Shown in pieces: positions 7,670 to 15,928 of a DNA stretch of 64,000 bases; position 1 is the first letter of the stretch, and every line of letters starts with the position of its first letter. The notes below the pieces were generated by a model. That model did no database searches, was not told the DNA's origin, and was given only the letters and a program-made list of their open reading frames with translations. The position numbers and the translations under genes were made by a program. This DNA comes from Gammaproteobacteria bacterium. Lineage in GTDB: Bacteria; Pseudomonadota; Gammaproteobacteria; Ga0077536. The stretch lies in assembly GCA_024234975.1 (NCBI GenBank), contig JACKNH010000008.1, positions 1-64,000 of the forward strand, given 5' to 3'.

Positions 7670-9685
7670 TTACTGCAACAGGGATTTCAGGCTGGCGAGT
7701 GTTTTGCGGCCGGTTTCCGGCGTCCGGCTGTTGCGGTCGGTATCGCCTTCCCAGCGCAGATCGTCCTGCGGCAATTCCTTGAGGAAGCAGCTTGGTTCGC
7801 AGGTGAGATTCTTGCCGTGACGCCGCCGTGTGCGCGCCATGGTGAATGTCAGTGTTTCGCGGGCGCGGGTGATGCCGACATAGGCCAGCCTGCGTTCTTC
7901 GGTCAGATCACCTGTATCCAGGCTGGACCGGTGGGGGAGCAGGTTGTCTTCCATACCGACGATGAACACATGCGGAAACTCCAGGCCCTTGGCGGCATGC
8001 AACGTCATCAGCGCCACGCAATTGAGCTCCTCTTCGTCGCTGTTGCGCTCCGCGATATCCGAGATGACCAGCTGGTTGACGATTTGCTCGAACGTTGCGC
8101 TGCGGTCATCGCGATGGATGCGGGTCATCCAGTCGAGCAGATCGTTGACGTTCTGCAGGCGCCTGGCCGCCGCAGTCTCGTCCTCGCTGGAGTTGCGCAA
8201 CCATTCCTCATAGTCGATTTCCAGCACGAGTTTGCGTGCCGTGGCCACCGGGTCTGCCGGATCGATATCGCGAACCAGGCCATCAATCCAGGCAGCGAAC
8301 TCCTCGAGTTTCGCGGCTGCCCGTCCCAGATCTTCGCCTTGCGAAGGGTCACGCGCGATTTCCATCAGGCTGAGTTCTTTCGCGGCGGCGGTCTGGATCA
8401 TTTTCTCCACGGTCTGCCCGCCAATCGAGCGGCGCGGCGTGTTGACGATGCGCATGAAAGCGTTGTCGTCGTCGGGGTTCACCAGCAGCCGCAGGTAGGC
8501 CATCAGATCCTTGATTTCGGCGAAATCGAAAAACGATGGGCCACCGGAAATGCGGTACGGTATCCGCCGCTCGCGCAACGCCTGCTCAAATACACGGGCT
8601 TGATGATTGCCGCGATAAAGTATCGCGAAGGCGTGATACGGTTTGCGATGAAGCAGAAACTGATGCGTGATGCTGTCGGCTACGCGCGCGGCTTCATCGA
8701 GTTCGTCGCTGCAGACCATGATACGCAGCGGATCACCGAAGCCGAGCTGGCTCCACAATGCTTTTTCAAATACGTGAGGATTGTTGGCGATGAGCTGGTT
8801 TGCGGCCTTGAGGATCGTCGCTGTGGAACGATAGTTCTGCTCCAGCTTCACCACCTTCAGCGCAGGAAAATCCTCGCGCAGGCGCACCAGATTTTCAGGT
8901 CGCGCGCCGCGCCAGGTATAGATGGACTGGTCATCGTCACCGACCGCGGTCAGATCACCATGGCCCTGGGCGAGCTGGCGTGCCAGTTCGTACTGGGCGC
9001 CATTGGTGTCCTGGTATTCGTCGATCATGATGTAGCGCAACTTGTGCTGCCAGCGTTCGAGTACCTCTGCGTTGTTCCGGAACAGCAACGTGGGTACCAG
9101 GATCAGATCATCAAAGTCGAATGCGCCGCGTGCCTTGAGTGTTTCGGCGTAACGCGTGTAGCAGCGGGCGATGACCTTGCCGAAACGATCCGCAACGGCG
9201 ACACGCTCCACCTGCTCCGGCAGCAACAGGTCGGACTTCCAGTTGCTGATTTGCTGACGAATGCGCCAAAGGTCGATATCCGACGTGCCGAATTCGCGGC
9301 GGGCGATTTCAGCCAGCGCCGCTTCGGTTTCACTGTCTGAATAGATCGAGACATTGCCCCGGTAGCCGATGGCGTCCCGCTCGTCGCGGATGATGCGCAA
9401 GCCCAGCGTATGAAAGGTGGAAATCTGCGGGCCGCGTTTGCCGCCAAAGCCGAGCAGGTCGCTGACCCGGCGCCGCATTTCGCGTGCCGCCTTGTTGGTG
9501 AAGGTGATTGCCGCAATCGTATCCGCGGCCACGCCCCGGCGCTTGATGAGGTATTCGATCTTGTGGGTGATGACGCGGGTCTTGCCACTGCCTGCACCGG
9601 CCAGTACCAGTAGCGGGCTGCCAATGTGACGGACGGCTTCGAGTTGTGGCGGATTCAGCTTCGGGGCATTGGGCGGTTGTTCCAT
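7670..9685 (-). CDS. rep: ATP-dependent DNA helicase Rep
   Basis: A superfamily 1A 3'-5' helicase of 671 residues, matching the size of E. coli Rep. The Walker A motif AGAGSGKT is at residues 29-36. The Walker B/DExx box reads IDEYQDTN, followed by GDDDQSIYTWRGA (motif III), LEQNYRS (motif IV), MTLHAAKGLEF (motif V) and EERRLAYVGITRAR (motif VI). Rep unwinds DNA ahead of stalled forks and clears bound proteins with the replisome; UvrD is longer and differs around the 2B domain. Start ATG at 9685. A near-complete antisense frame exists over this gene and is an artefact of GC-rich codon use. Confidence 0.95.
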   Translation of the reverse strand: MEQPPNAPKLNPPQLEAVRHIGSPLLVLAGAGSGKTRVITHKIEYLIKRRGVAADTIAAITFTNKAAREMRRRVSDLLGFGGKRGPQISTFHTLGLRIIRDERDAIGYRGNVSIYSDSETEAALAEIARREFGTSDIDLWRIRQQISNWKSDLLLPEQVERVAVADRFGKVIARCYTRYAETLKARGAFDFDDLILVPTLLFRNNAEVLERWQHKLRYIMIDEYQDTNGAQYELARQLAQGHGDLTAVGDDDQSIYTWRGARPENLVRLREDFPALKVVKLEQNYRSTATILKAANQLIANNPHVFEKALWSQLGFGDPLRIMVCSDELDEAARVADSITHQFLLHRKPYHAFAILYRGNHQARVFEQALRERRIPYRISGGPSFFDFAEIKDLMAYLRLLVNPDDDNAFMRIVNTPRRSIGGQTVEKMIQTAAAKELSLMEIARDPSQGEDLGRAAAKLEEFAAWIDGLVRDIDPADPVATARKLVLEIDYEEWLRNSSEDETAAARRLQNVNDLLDWMTRIHRDDRSATFEQIVNQLVISDIAERNSDEEELNCVALMTLHAAKGLEFPHVFIVGMEDNLLPHRSSLDTGDLTEERRLAYVGITRARETLTFTMARTRRRHGKNLTCEPSCFLKELPQDDLRWEGDTDRNSRTPETGRKTLASLKSLLQ

Positions 9686-9744
9686 GGCGGCGCCATGTTA
9701 GCGAGCCTGTTAAGGCTCGCCAACTGGCACGTGCCCTGTGGGTA

Positions 9745-9772
9745 ACTGTGCCGCGAAAGGTCGCGGCACAGT
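9745..9772. repeat. Perfect 12-bp inverted repeat between two genes
   Basis: ACTGTGCCGCGA, a four-base AAGG loop and the exact reverse complement form a strong hairpin in the 102-bp gap between the rep start and the end of the small exported-protein gene. There is no T-run on either side, so it is not a typical intrinsic terminator. It may end transcription of the small gene or stabilise its mRNA. Confidence 0.7.
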
Positions 9773-9787
9773 GTTGGTCAACGCCTG

Positions 9788-10096
9788 TCAATGACCCCGG
9801 TAATCCCGGCGATCATCATGGCGGCGGCCGTGGTGGTCGCGGCCACGATGCCGGCGGTCGTGATCCCGGTAACGATGGCCCGGGTAGTAACCGTAGGGAC
9901 GATAAACTCGCGGACTGATATACACCGGGGCGGCGTACCGGTCGTGGTACGGCGAGATGATGATGGGCGCCGGCGTACCGATGCCTATGGCGATACTTGG
10001 GGTGACCGTGACTCGCGTGTGCGCGGACGCAGTCGTAGCGCCAAGCAGTCCGGCGGCAATGGCCGCAACAGCAATGATTTGATTGATTGTGCGCAT
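9788..10096 (-). CDS. Small exported His/Arg/Asp/Tyr-rich protein
   Basis: A 102-residue protein with a clear signal peptide (MRTINQIIAVAAIAAGLLG, cleavage after ASA). The mature part starts HTRVTVTPSIAIGIG, continues with Pro/Tyr-rich sequence, and ends in a low-complexity tail crowded with His, Arg and Asp. This layout is common among small periplasmic proteins of proteobacteria and could bind metal or nucleic acid or polyanions, but no function is established. ATG at 10096, preceded by AGGAGAC, a good ribosome binding site. The gene is divergent from the TRAP transporter genes. Confidence 0.75.
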   Translation of the reverse strand: MRTINQIIAVAAIAAGLLGATTASAHTRVTVTPSIAIGIGTPAPIIISPYHDRYAAPVYISPRVYRPYGYYPGHRYRDHDRRHRGRDHHGRRHDDRRDYRGH

Positions 10097-10292
10097 GGTG
10101 GCTGTCTCCTGTCTTTCCAGTGCGAGTGCAGGTTATCCGGGGGGCTGTAAATCAGCGCTGAACCTCAAATTAATCGCGCCTGAACGGCCGGCGCATCGAT
10201 CAAGTGTCAGCGTTTTGCCGCATCGCGGCGCCCACCCGCAACAAACGCGGTGCAAATGGCTTGATCGGGGGCGTCACTGCTATATTGGCGCG

Positions 10293-11255
10293 ATGCTCAA
10301 ATCCCGTTCGCTTGTATTGACCTTGCTGCTGGTCGTGGCAGGCGCCGCCGTGGCGTTGCCGCCCAGGATGACCATCGCCACCAATCCGCCCGGTACCTTG
10401 TTTTTCGCCGTCGGTAGCGGCATTGCCCGCGTATTGCAGGAGGAACTCGATGTCCGGGTTTCGCCACGGCCGTATGGCAGCCCTTCACGTTTCGTGCCGC
10501 TGGTTCAACGCAACGAGATCCCGCTGGCGCTCAATGCCGTCCTGGAAATCGGTGCGGCTTACCAGGGTCGCGAACCGTACGAGGAATCGTTTGGCAATCT
10601 GCGGGTCGTTGCGCGGGTGATGCCGTTGATGCACGGGGTTTTCGTGCGGGCTGCCACCGATGTGCGGCGCATGGAAGATGTTCGCGGTCTGACGATGGTC
10701 CATCAACTGCGCGCAAGCATGACGCAGCAGTACATCAACGATGCCGTGCTGGCTTCGGGTGGATTGAGCGCTGCCGATATCCGGCCCGTGGCCGTCGCGC
10801 ATATCATTGCGAGCATCGACGCCCTGATCGAAGGACGGGTTGATGTTGCGATATCGGGTCTGGGCACAGCAGCCACCCGGCGTGCCCATGCATCGATTCC
10901 CGGCGGTATCCGCGCACTGCCATTGGGTGAACTGGGCACGGATGAATTCATGAATGCGCAATTGCCCGGTGTTCGTGTCGTCACGGTGAAGCCTGCGCCG
11001 AATCTTGCCGGCGTCGAAGGCCCGATGAAGGTCGCCGCCTACGATGTCTACCTGACAACCAACGCCGACCAGTCGGACGAGGACGTCTACCGCATCACCC
11101 GCGCCCTGCATGAACGTTGGCCGTCGTTGCAGAAGGACTACCCGGCGCTGCGCGGCATCGCCGCAGAAGCGCTGGCGCCTGCCAGCAGCCCGGTGCCTTA
11201 TCATGCCGGAGCGATGCGCTATTACAGAGAAGTCGGGATGTGGCGCGATGAGTGA
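10293..11255 (+). CDS. TAXI-family TRAP transporter solute-binding protein
   Basis: An exported 320-residue periplasmic binding protein. The leader KSRSLVLTLLLVVAGAAVA is a signal peptide, and the mature protein opens RMTIATNPPGTLFFAVGSGIA, the pattern of the TAXI family (TRAP-associated extracytoplasmic immunogenic protein). It delivers an unknown organic acid or amino acid ligand to the membrane component encoded next. ATG at 10293 places the signal peptide at the N-terminus; longer frames back to 10083 are not supported. Its stop overlaps the start of the permease (ATGAGTGA, 11248-11255), so the two are translationally coupled. Confidence 0.85.
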   Translation: MLKSRSLVLTLLLVVAGAAVALPPRMTIATNPPGTLFFAVGSGIARVLQEELDVRVSPRPYGSPSRFVPLVQRNEIPLALNAVLEIGAAYQGREPYEESFGNLRVVARVMPLMHGVFVRAATDVRRMEDVRGLTMVHQLRASMTQQYINDAVLASGGLSAADIRPVAVAHIIASIDALIEGRVDVAISGLGTAATRRAHASIPGGIRALPLGELGTDEFMNAQLPGVRVVTVKPAPNLAGVEGPMKVAAYDVYLTTNADQSDEDVYRITRALHERWPSLQKDYPALRGIAAEALAPASSPVPYHAGAMRYYREVGMWRDE

Positions 11256-13125
11256 CGCACATCGTTTAACCCGGCTTCTGTTCAGTACATTCACCGCACT
11301 GATCACCGTCTTCGGCGTGCTCTGGGTACTGAATCTGCCACAGCGTTTCGGTTGGGCGCTGGTCAGCGAGGAGTTATTGCCGGTGATCATCGGGTTGGCC
11401 ACGGGCGCAGCACTGCTCGCTCGGCCCTACCGGGAACGGGCAGGGATGCTCGAATGGTTGCTGGCCGTGCTCGCGCTGGCCTGCTGGACCTGGTCGGCGT
11501 TGAATTACGATCCGTGGGTGCAGGGGTTCGCTGATCGCACGCTGGACAAATGGTTGCCGGGAACGATCGCGCTGTTGCTGATGCTGGAAGCGCTGCGCAA
11601 AACCTGCGGGCGTTCGATCACCACACTGGTGTGGGCATTCATCATCTACGCGCTCGTCGCGCATCTGTTGCCTGGCGCGCTGGGCGCCGAGCGCCAGTCG
11701 CTGCCACAGGTCGTCATGTACCTGTATGCGGATTCGCAAGGCGTGCCCGGGTCCGTTCTCAATATCGTCATCACCCTGGTCATGGCGTTCGTCCTGTTGG
11801 GCCGGTTGATGGAGGACAGCGGTGTGACGCGGTTTTTCACTGATCTCGCGATGAGCGGAATGGCGCATCGGCGCGGTGGCCCGGCCAAGGTCTCCGTCAT
11901 TGCCAGCAGCGGCTTCGGCATGGTCAGCGGGTCGACGGTCGGCAACATCATGAGCACCGGCATCGTCACCATCCCACTGATGAAAAAAGCCGGGTTTCCG
12001 CCGCGCTATGCCGCTGCCATCGAAGCCGTTGCATCGAACGGTGGACAGATTGCGCCGCCGGTGATGGGGGCGACCGCGTTCCTGATTGCCGAATTTCTGC
12101 AGATTGATTATGTCGATGTGGTACTGGCCGCGTTGTTGCCGGCCGTGGTCTATTACCTAGTACTGTTTCTCGAAGTCGACGGCCTTGCCGCCCGGTTGCG
12201 CCTGGCGCCCGGTCGCAAAGGCGATCAACCGCCGGTCGGCGACGTGCTGGTGCGTAACTGGCTGTTCGTGATTCCCATAGCGCTATTGCTGTACCTGTTA
12301 TTCGGACTGGGCTGGGATCCGGCGTTGTCTGCACTGATTACGGCGGTGGTGTTGTTTGTCTTCGTTGCCGGCAAACGACGGGCATTGCCGTCACGCGAAC
12401 AATGGCACGCGTTGCTCTGCGGTAGTGGCCAGAACCTGCTGCCACTGCTGCTGATTGCCGGCGGCGCCGGCATCGTCATCGGTGTACTGAACAGCACTGG
12501 TACGGGGTTCCAGTTGACCCTGGCACTGGCCCAGCTCGGTCACACCTCGGGCATGTTCGTGATGTTGTTGGTTACCTCGGTGATTGCCATCATCCTTGGC
12601 ATGGGGATGCCAACGGCGGCGGTGTATCTCGTGCTGTCGGTGGTGCTGGCGCCGGTGTTTGATGATTTCGGCGTGGCGCCCATCGCGGTGCATATGTTTC
12701 TGTTTTACTTCGGCGTGCTCAGCATGTTGACCCCGCCAGTGGCGGTTGCGAGTTACGTTGCGGCGGGTCTGGCGGAAACCGATTTCTGGACCACCAGCGT
12801 CGCCGCTTTGCGGCTGTCGCTGGTTGCATACCTGTTACCGTTCCTGTGGATATACAACCCCGCGTTGCTGATGCAAGGCAGTGCCGTCGCGATCATCCTG
12901 GTGGTTGTTACCACCGTCACGGGAGCGCTGGCGCTGGTGACGGCGACGGCGTTGATTCCGCATCATCCGGTCCGCGGCCTGTTGATGCTGACGATTGCAA
13001 TCGGAGCGGGCAGCGCGACCTTATGGCTCGGGCACGAATCATGGTGGAACCTGTTGCCGGCACTGGTCGCGCTGGCAGCGGCGCGCACACTGCGCAATGC
13101 CCAAGCGCCGTTGCCAGTTACATGA
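11248..13125 (+). CDS. TRAP transporter fused permease (DctQM type)
   Basis: A 625-residue polytopic inner-membrane protein with 15 or more hydrophobic segments. An N-terminal four-helix part stands for the small DctQ subunit, followed by a DctM-like part with ASSGFGMVSGSTVGNIMSTG, ASNGGQIAPPVMGATAFLIAE-type sequence and GMGMPTAAVY. Fused permeases of this type work with TAXI binding proteins, using a sodium or proton gradient. The ATG at 11248 overlaps the binding-protein stop. The 3' end is two bases from the convergent gloB. Substrate unknown. Confidence 0.92.
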   Translation: MSDAHRLTRLLFSTFTALITVFGVLWVLNLPQRFGWALVSEELLPVIIGLATGAALLARPYRERAGMLEWLLAVLALACWTWSALNYDPWVQGFADRTLDKWLPGTIALLLMLEALRKTCGRSITTLVWAFIIYALVAHLLPGALGAERQSLPQVVMYLYADSQGVPGSVLNIVITLVMAFVLLGRLMEDSGVTRFFTDLAMSGMAHRRGGPAKVSVIASSGFGMVSGSTVGNIMSTGIVTIPLMKKAGFPPRYAAAIEAVASNGGQIAPPVMGATAFLIAEFLQIDYVDVVLAALLPAVVYYLVLFLEVDGLAARLRLAPGRKGDQPPVGDVLVRNWLFVIPIALLLYLLFGLGWDPALSALITAVVLFVFVAGKRRALPSREQWHALLCGSGQNLLPLLLIAGGAGIVIGVLNSTGTGFQLTLALAQLGHTSGMFVMLLVTSVIAIILGMGMPTAAVYLVLSVVLAPVFDDFGVAPIAVHMFLFYFGVLSMLTPPVAVASYVAAGLAETDFWTTSVAALRLSLVAYLLPFLWIYNPALLMQGSAVAIILVVVTTVTGALALVTATALIPHHPVRGLLMLTIAIGAGSATLWLGHESWWNLLPALVALAAARTLRNAQAPLPVT

Positions 13126-13127
13126 CC

Positions 13128-13898
13128 TCAGCCGCGGAAGCTGTCCTTGCCGGCGCGGGTCGCGGCAAATACGCTGACCGCATCTTCACCCGACTTACCC
13201 ACTGAACGTTGAATGGTTGCACTGTGCGGCCGCAGGAACGGATTGGTCGCAAGCTCATCGGCGATCGTAGAAGGCACGGTGGGCCTGCCATCCGCGCGTA
13301 GTTTGCGGACCTGCACCATACGCTCGGTCAACGCCACGTTATCCGGCTCGACATGCAACGCGTAACGGCCATTGCTCTCGGTGTACTCATGCGCACAGTA
13401 CACGCGGGTCGCACCCGGCAATGCCGCGAACTTGCCTAACGAGTGCCACATCTGCGCCGGAGTCCCTTCGAACAACCGGCCACAGCCCATGGCGAACAAG
13501 GTGTCGCCGCAGAACAATGCCTGCGCGGCTTCGAAGTAATACGCAATATGGCCGCGGGTATGCCCTGGAACGTCGAACACCCTCGCACTGGCGCTGCCCA
13601 TGGCATAGAAATCGCCGTCACCCACCGGGACGTCCAGGCCGGGAATGCGGTCGGCGTCGGCACGCGGGCCGACAATGGTGCAGCCGGTGAGTTTCTTCAG
13701 TTCGAGGTTGGCGCCCACATGGTCGCCGTGATGATGTGTGTTCAGAATATGGGTCAGCTTCCAGGTCCGTCGTTGCAGTTCCGCCAGCACCGGGCCCGCC
13801 TCGGCCGGATCGACGACCGCCGTTGCGCCGGTGGACGAATCGTTGAGCAGGTAGATGTAATTGTCTTCGAGGGCGGGCAGCTGAATGATTTGCAACAT
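13128..13898 (-). CDS. gloB: Hydroxyacylglutathione hydrolase (glyoxalase II)
   Basis: This enzyme hydrolyses S-D-lactoylglutathione to D-lactate and glutathione, the second step of methylglyoxal detoxification. The 256-residue protein has the metallo-beta-lactamase metal motif THHHGDH at residues 54-60, followed by the downstream His and Asp ligands in VPGHTRGHIAY and LFCGDTLFAMGCGRLFEG, and VYCAHEYT for the last His. The C-terminal glyoxalase II domain with the substrate-binding Lys/Arg region is present. Length is normal for the family. No glyoxalase I gene is in the window. Confidence 0.95.
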   Translation of the reverse strand: MLQIIQLPALEDNYIYLLNDSSTGATAVVDPAEAGPVLAELQRRTWKLTHILNTHHHGDHVGANLELKKLTGCTIVGPRADADRIPGLDVPVGDGDFYAMGSASARVFDVPGHTRGHIAYYFEAAQALFCGDTLFAMGCGRLFEGTPAQMWHSLGKFAALPGATRVYCAHEYTESNGRYALHVEPDNVALTERMVQVRKLRADGRPTVPSTIADELATNPFLRPHSATIQRSVGKSGEDAVSVFAATRAGKDSFRG

Positions 13899-14009
13899 GG
13901 TGGGCTCCGTCAGATAACTACCGCCGGGCGGCGGCCGTGTTTTGATTGGGCTATGTTAACCTTTATGCGTGGTTGGCCGAAAACGGACGAGTACCGAGCG
14001 CGAGCAACG

Positions 14010-14348
14010 ATGCCAAGTTACGACTATATCTGCGAATCCAATGGTCAGGTGGTCACCGTCCGCCATTCCATGGATGTCGAGCTCGCGACCTGGGGTGAGG
14101 TTTGTTACGCCGCTCAGCATCCCATGGGTGAAACCGATTTCGAAGCCCCCGTCCGCAAGATGATTTCCGCGCCTGCGGTGGTGTTGCCGGTCGGCAACTC
14201 GCAATTGAAGAACGCCGGTTTCACCAAGCTGGTCAAGCGCGATCACGGTGTTTACGAGAATGTCACCGCGACCGGTGGCGAAAGTCGCTACATGAAAGCC
14301 GGCGACAACGGCAGCCTGCCCGAGCTGGCGCGCAAAATCCGCGACTGA
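14010..14348 (+). CDS. FmdB-like small protein with degenerate zinc ribbon
   Basis: A 112-residue cytoplasmic protein beginning MPSYDYICESNG. This mirrors the FmdB-type zinc ribbon start (MPxYxYxCxxCG), but the second Cys of the first CxxC is Asn and the second CxxC is absent, so it should not bind zinc in the canonical way. The rest (VRHSMDVELATWGEVC, VRKMISAPAVV, YENVTATGGE) is conserved-looking but of no known role. ATG at 14010 is chosen because the family start is MP-Y-Y; the much longer frame from 13443 runs antisense over gloB. The gene stands alone, divergent from gloB. Confidence 0.75.
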   Translation: MPSYDYICESNGQVVTVRHSMDVELATWGEVCYAAQHPMGETDFEAPVRKMISAPAVVLPVGNSQLKNAGFTKLVKRDHGVYENVTATGGESRYMKAGDNGSLPELARKIRD

Positions 14349-14378
14349 CCTCTGGCGGATACTCCTTGCCGGCGAACG

Positions 14379-15005
14379 TCAATGACAGTGCTTGATGCGG
14401 TCCAGCTTCGCGTAACGTGGTAAGCGATAAAAACGGCGTAATTCCACCAGCAGTTCACGGGCTGCGCGCCAATCGAAATTCCGTTCCAGGTGGCGACAGT
14501 AGCGGGCGGCGAAGTCATTCGCGTCGCGGTAGCGTTCCAACAGTTCCGGCGTCAGCGCACTGTCGAATACCGGCTGATCGAACATGACATCGTGCAGATC
14601 TGCCCGCCGCGCGCCGGTCATCGCCGCCGCCATCACGAACTTGTCCACTTCCGCCTGCAGTTCCAGTTCCATCGGTGTGACGGATTTGTCGTGACCGGCG
14701 TTCCACGCGACATACAGGAAATGGCTGACGCCTTCCAGGGCAATCATGAAGTCGTTGAAGTTTTCGTGCTTCAGGGCATCACGGGGATTGATGCTCCGGA
14801 ACCTGGCCAACACCGAGTCATCGACGTACAACGCCATATCCAGTCGGTCTTCAGCATGCCGGATCAGTAGTGACTCGCGCGCTTGCAATGTCGCGTCGAA
14901 GTGACGGGCCAGCGCGGCGTCAGTAATCAGAAAATCCTGCACGCGTTGCGGTACCGACAACTCGTACAGATTTTCCAACCGCGTCTGTAATGCCTCCAGC
15001 ATCAT
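14379..15005 (-). CDS. Conserved-looking hypothetical protein
   Basis: A 208-residue, mostly helical, soluble protein with no motif I recognise. It is rich in charged residues, with blocks such as ENFNDFMIALEGVSHFLY and PMELELQAEVDKF that look structured. No signal peptide or membrane segment. The start is one of two adjacent ATGs (15005, 15002) with no strong ribosome binding site. It follows the next gene upstream by 13 bases on the same strand, so the two are very likely cotranscribed and may work together. Confidence 0.7.
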   Translation of the reverse strand: MMLEALQTRLENLYELSVPQRVQDFLITDAALARHFDATLQARESLLIRHAEDRLDMALYVDDSVLARFRSINPRDALKHENFNDFMIALEGVSHFLYVAWNAGHDKSVTPMELELQAEVDKFVMAAAMTGARRADLHDVMFDQPVFDSALTPELLERYRDANDFAARYCRHLERNFDWRAARELLVELRRFYRLPRYAKLDRIKHCH

Positions 15006-15018
15006 GACCGGTTAAGTT

Positions 15019-15645
15019 TCAGTGGCGAGTCGGTTTGCAACCGAAGGGCGCGACGTGAATGCCGAGTTCCGCCAGCCGTCGTGATGCGCGTTTGCTGCCG
15101 GTGGCCAGCCAGATTTCGTAGAGCCTGAGCGTATCGGCGGCGGAGGTCGGCTGTGATGCGCTACCTGCTTCTCCAACGACGTCGACGAAATCGACAAACT
15201 TTTCCGCAAGCTCTTCGAATACGACGCTACGTGAAATTGCGAAGGGAGATCCGCGCATGACATCTGACAGATAGCTGTACGCGTTTCCGCCCATGGCGAC
15301 GTAGTAGTCGACATCGACCAGTTTACGACTCAGGGATTCGGCGAATACGCCGGCGATGAACAGTGCGATATCACCGAGTCGCTTCAGCGCGCGATTCCGG
15401 ACTTCGGGATGGTCCGCCTCGAGTGCTTCGCCGTAAAGAAAGGCCAGTGGTTTCAAATCCACTCCGTCATCTGTGGATTCGAACAATCTGTCGGTGTGGG
15501 CGAATTCGGTCAACAGGTTGACCAGGTAGTTGATGGTCACATCTTCGGCGGCGACCTGTTGTCGACTCATCGCCGCGGTGACTGAATGTTGAAAGTGTTC
15601 TCTGACGTTGGTGGAAAGAATCAATTCGGGGTTGTCAGCCGTCAT
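15019..15645 (-). CDS. Conserved-looking hypothetical protein, partner of the next gene
   Basis: A 208-residue soluble protein, helix-rich, of unknown function. Visible blocks include LILSTNVREHFQHSV, YLVNLLTEFAHTDRLFE, LFIAGVFAESLSRK and VDYYVAMGGNAYSYLS. ATG at 15645 follows a clear GAGGAG at seven bases' spacing, which decides against the start five codons upstream. It is the first gene of a two-gene unit with the 14379-15005 gene. No catalytic signature is evident. Confidence 0.75.
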   Translation of the reverse strand: MTADNPELILSTNVREHFQHSVTAAMSRQQVAAEDVTINYLVNLLTEFAHTDRLFESTDDGVDLKPLAFLYGEALEADHPEVRNRALKRLGDIALFIAGVFAESLSRKLVDVDYYVAMGGNAYSYLSDVMRGSPFAISRSVVFEELAEKFVDFVDVVGEAGSASQPTSAADTLRLYEIWLATGSKRASRRLAELGIHVAPFGCKPTRH

Positions 15646-15862
15646 ATGTCCGCTCCTCACCGGGGATCAAGCATTCACAATGCAGTTAGCCGCATCTCAG
15701 TGACATTTCTGCAATTTGCGGGCCACGGTTTCAAGCGTTTTCGATCAACCGCGGGTAGCTGTGTGCCGGACGGACTTAACTGGTTGAATTCAAAAAAGCG
15801 ATTGGCAGCCATGAAATTGACTGCTGATATTGGCGGGTGCCACCAGGGAACATTTCGGTCGC

Positions 15863-15894
15863 GGAAAAAAGAACCCCGCCTCAAGGCGGGGTTC
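15863..15894 (-). terminator. Terminator of groESL
   Basis: A perfect 10-bp stem (GAACCCCGCC / GGCGGGGTTC) with a four-base loop at 15871-15894 is followed, reading on the minus strand, by a run of six or more T residues. It lies about 35 bases after the groEL stop. Confidence 0.92.
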
Positions 15895-15928
15895 TGTGCT
15901 ACTTGCTGGTGCGTTGAAACGCCCCGGA

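Noticed and set aside
7655..9340. Long plus-strand frame of 561 codons over rep
   Set aside because: It is antisense to a full-length Rep helicase with all motifs and has no family likeness; an effect of GC-rich codon use.
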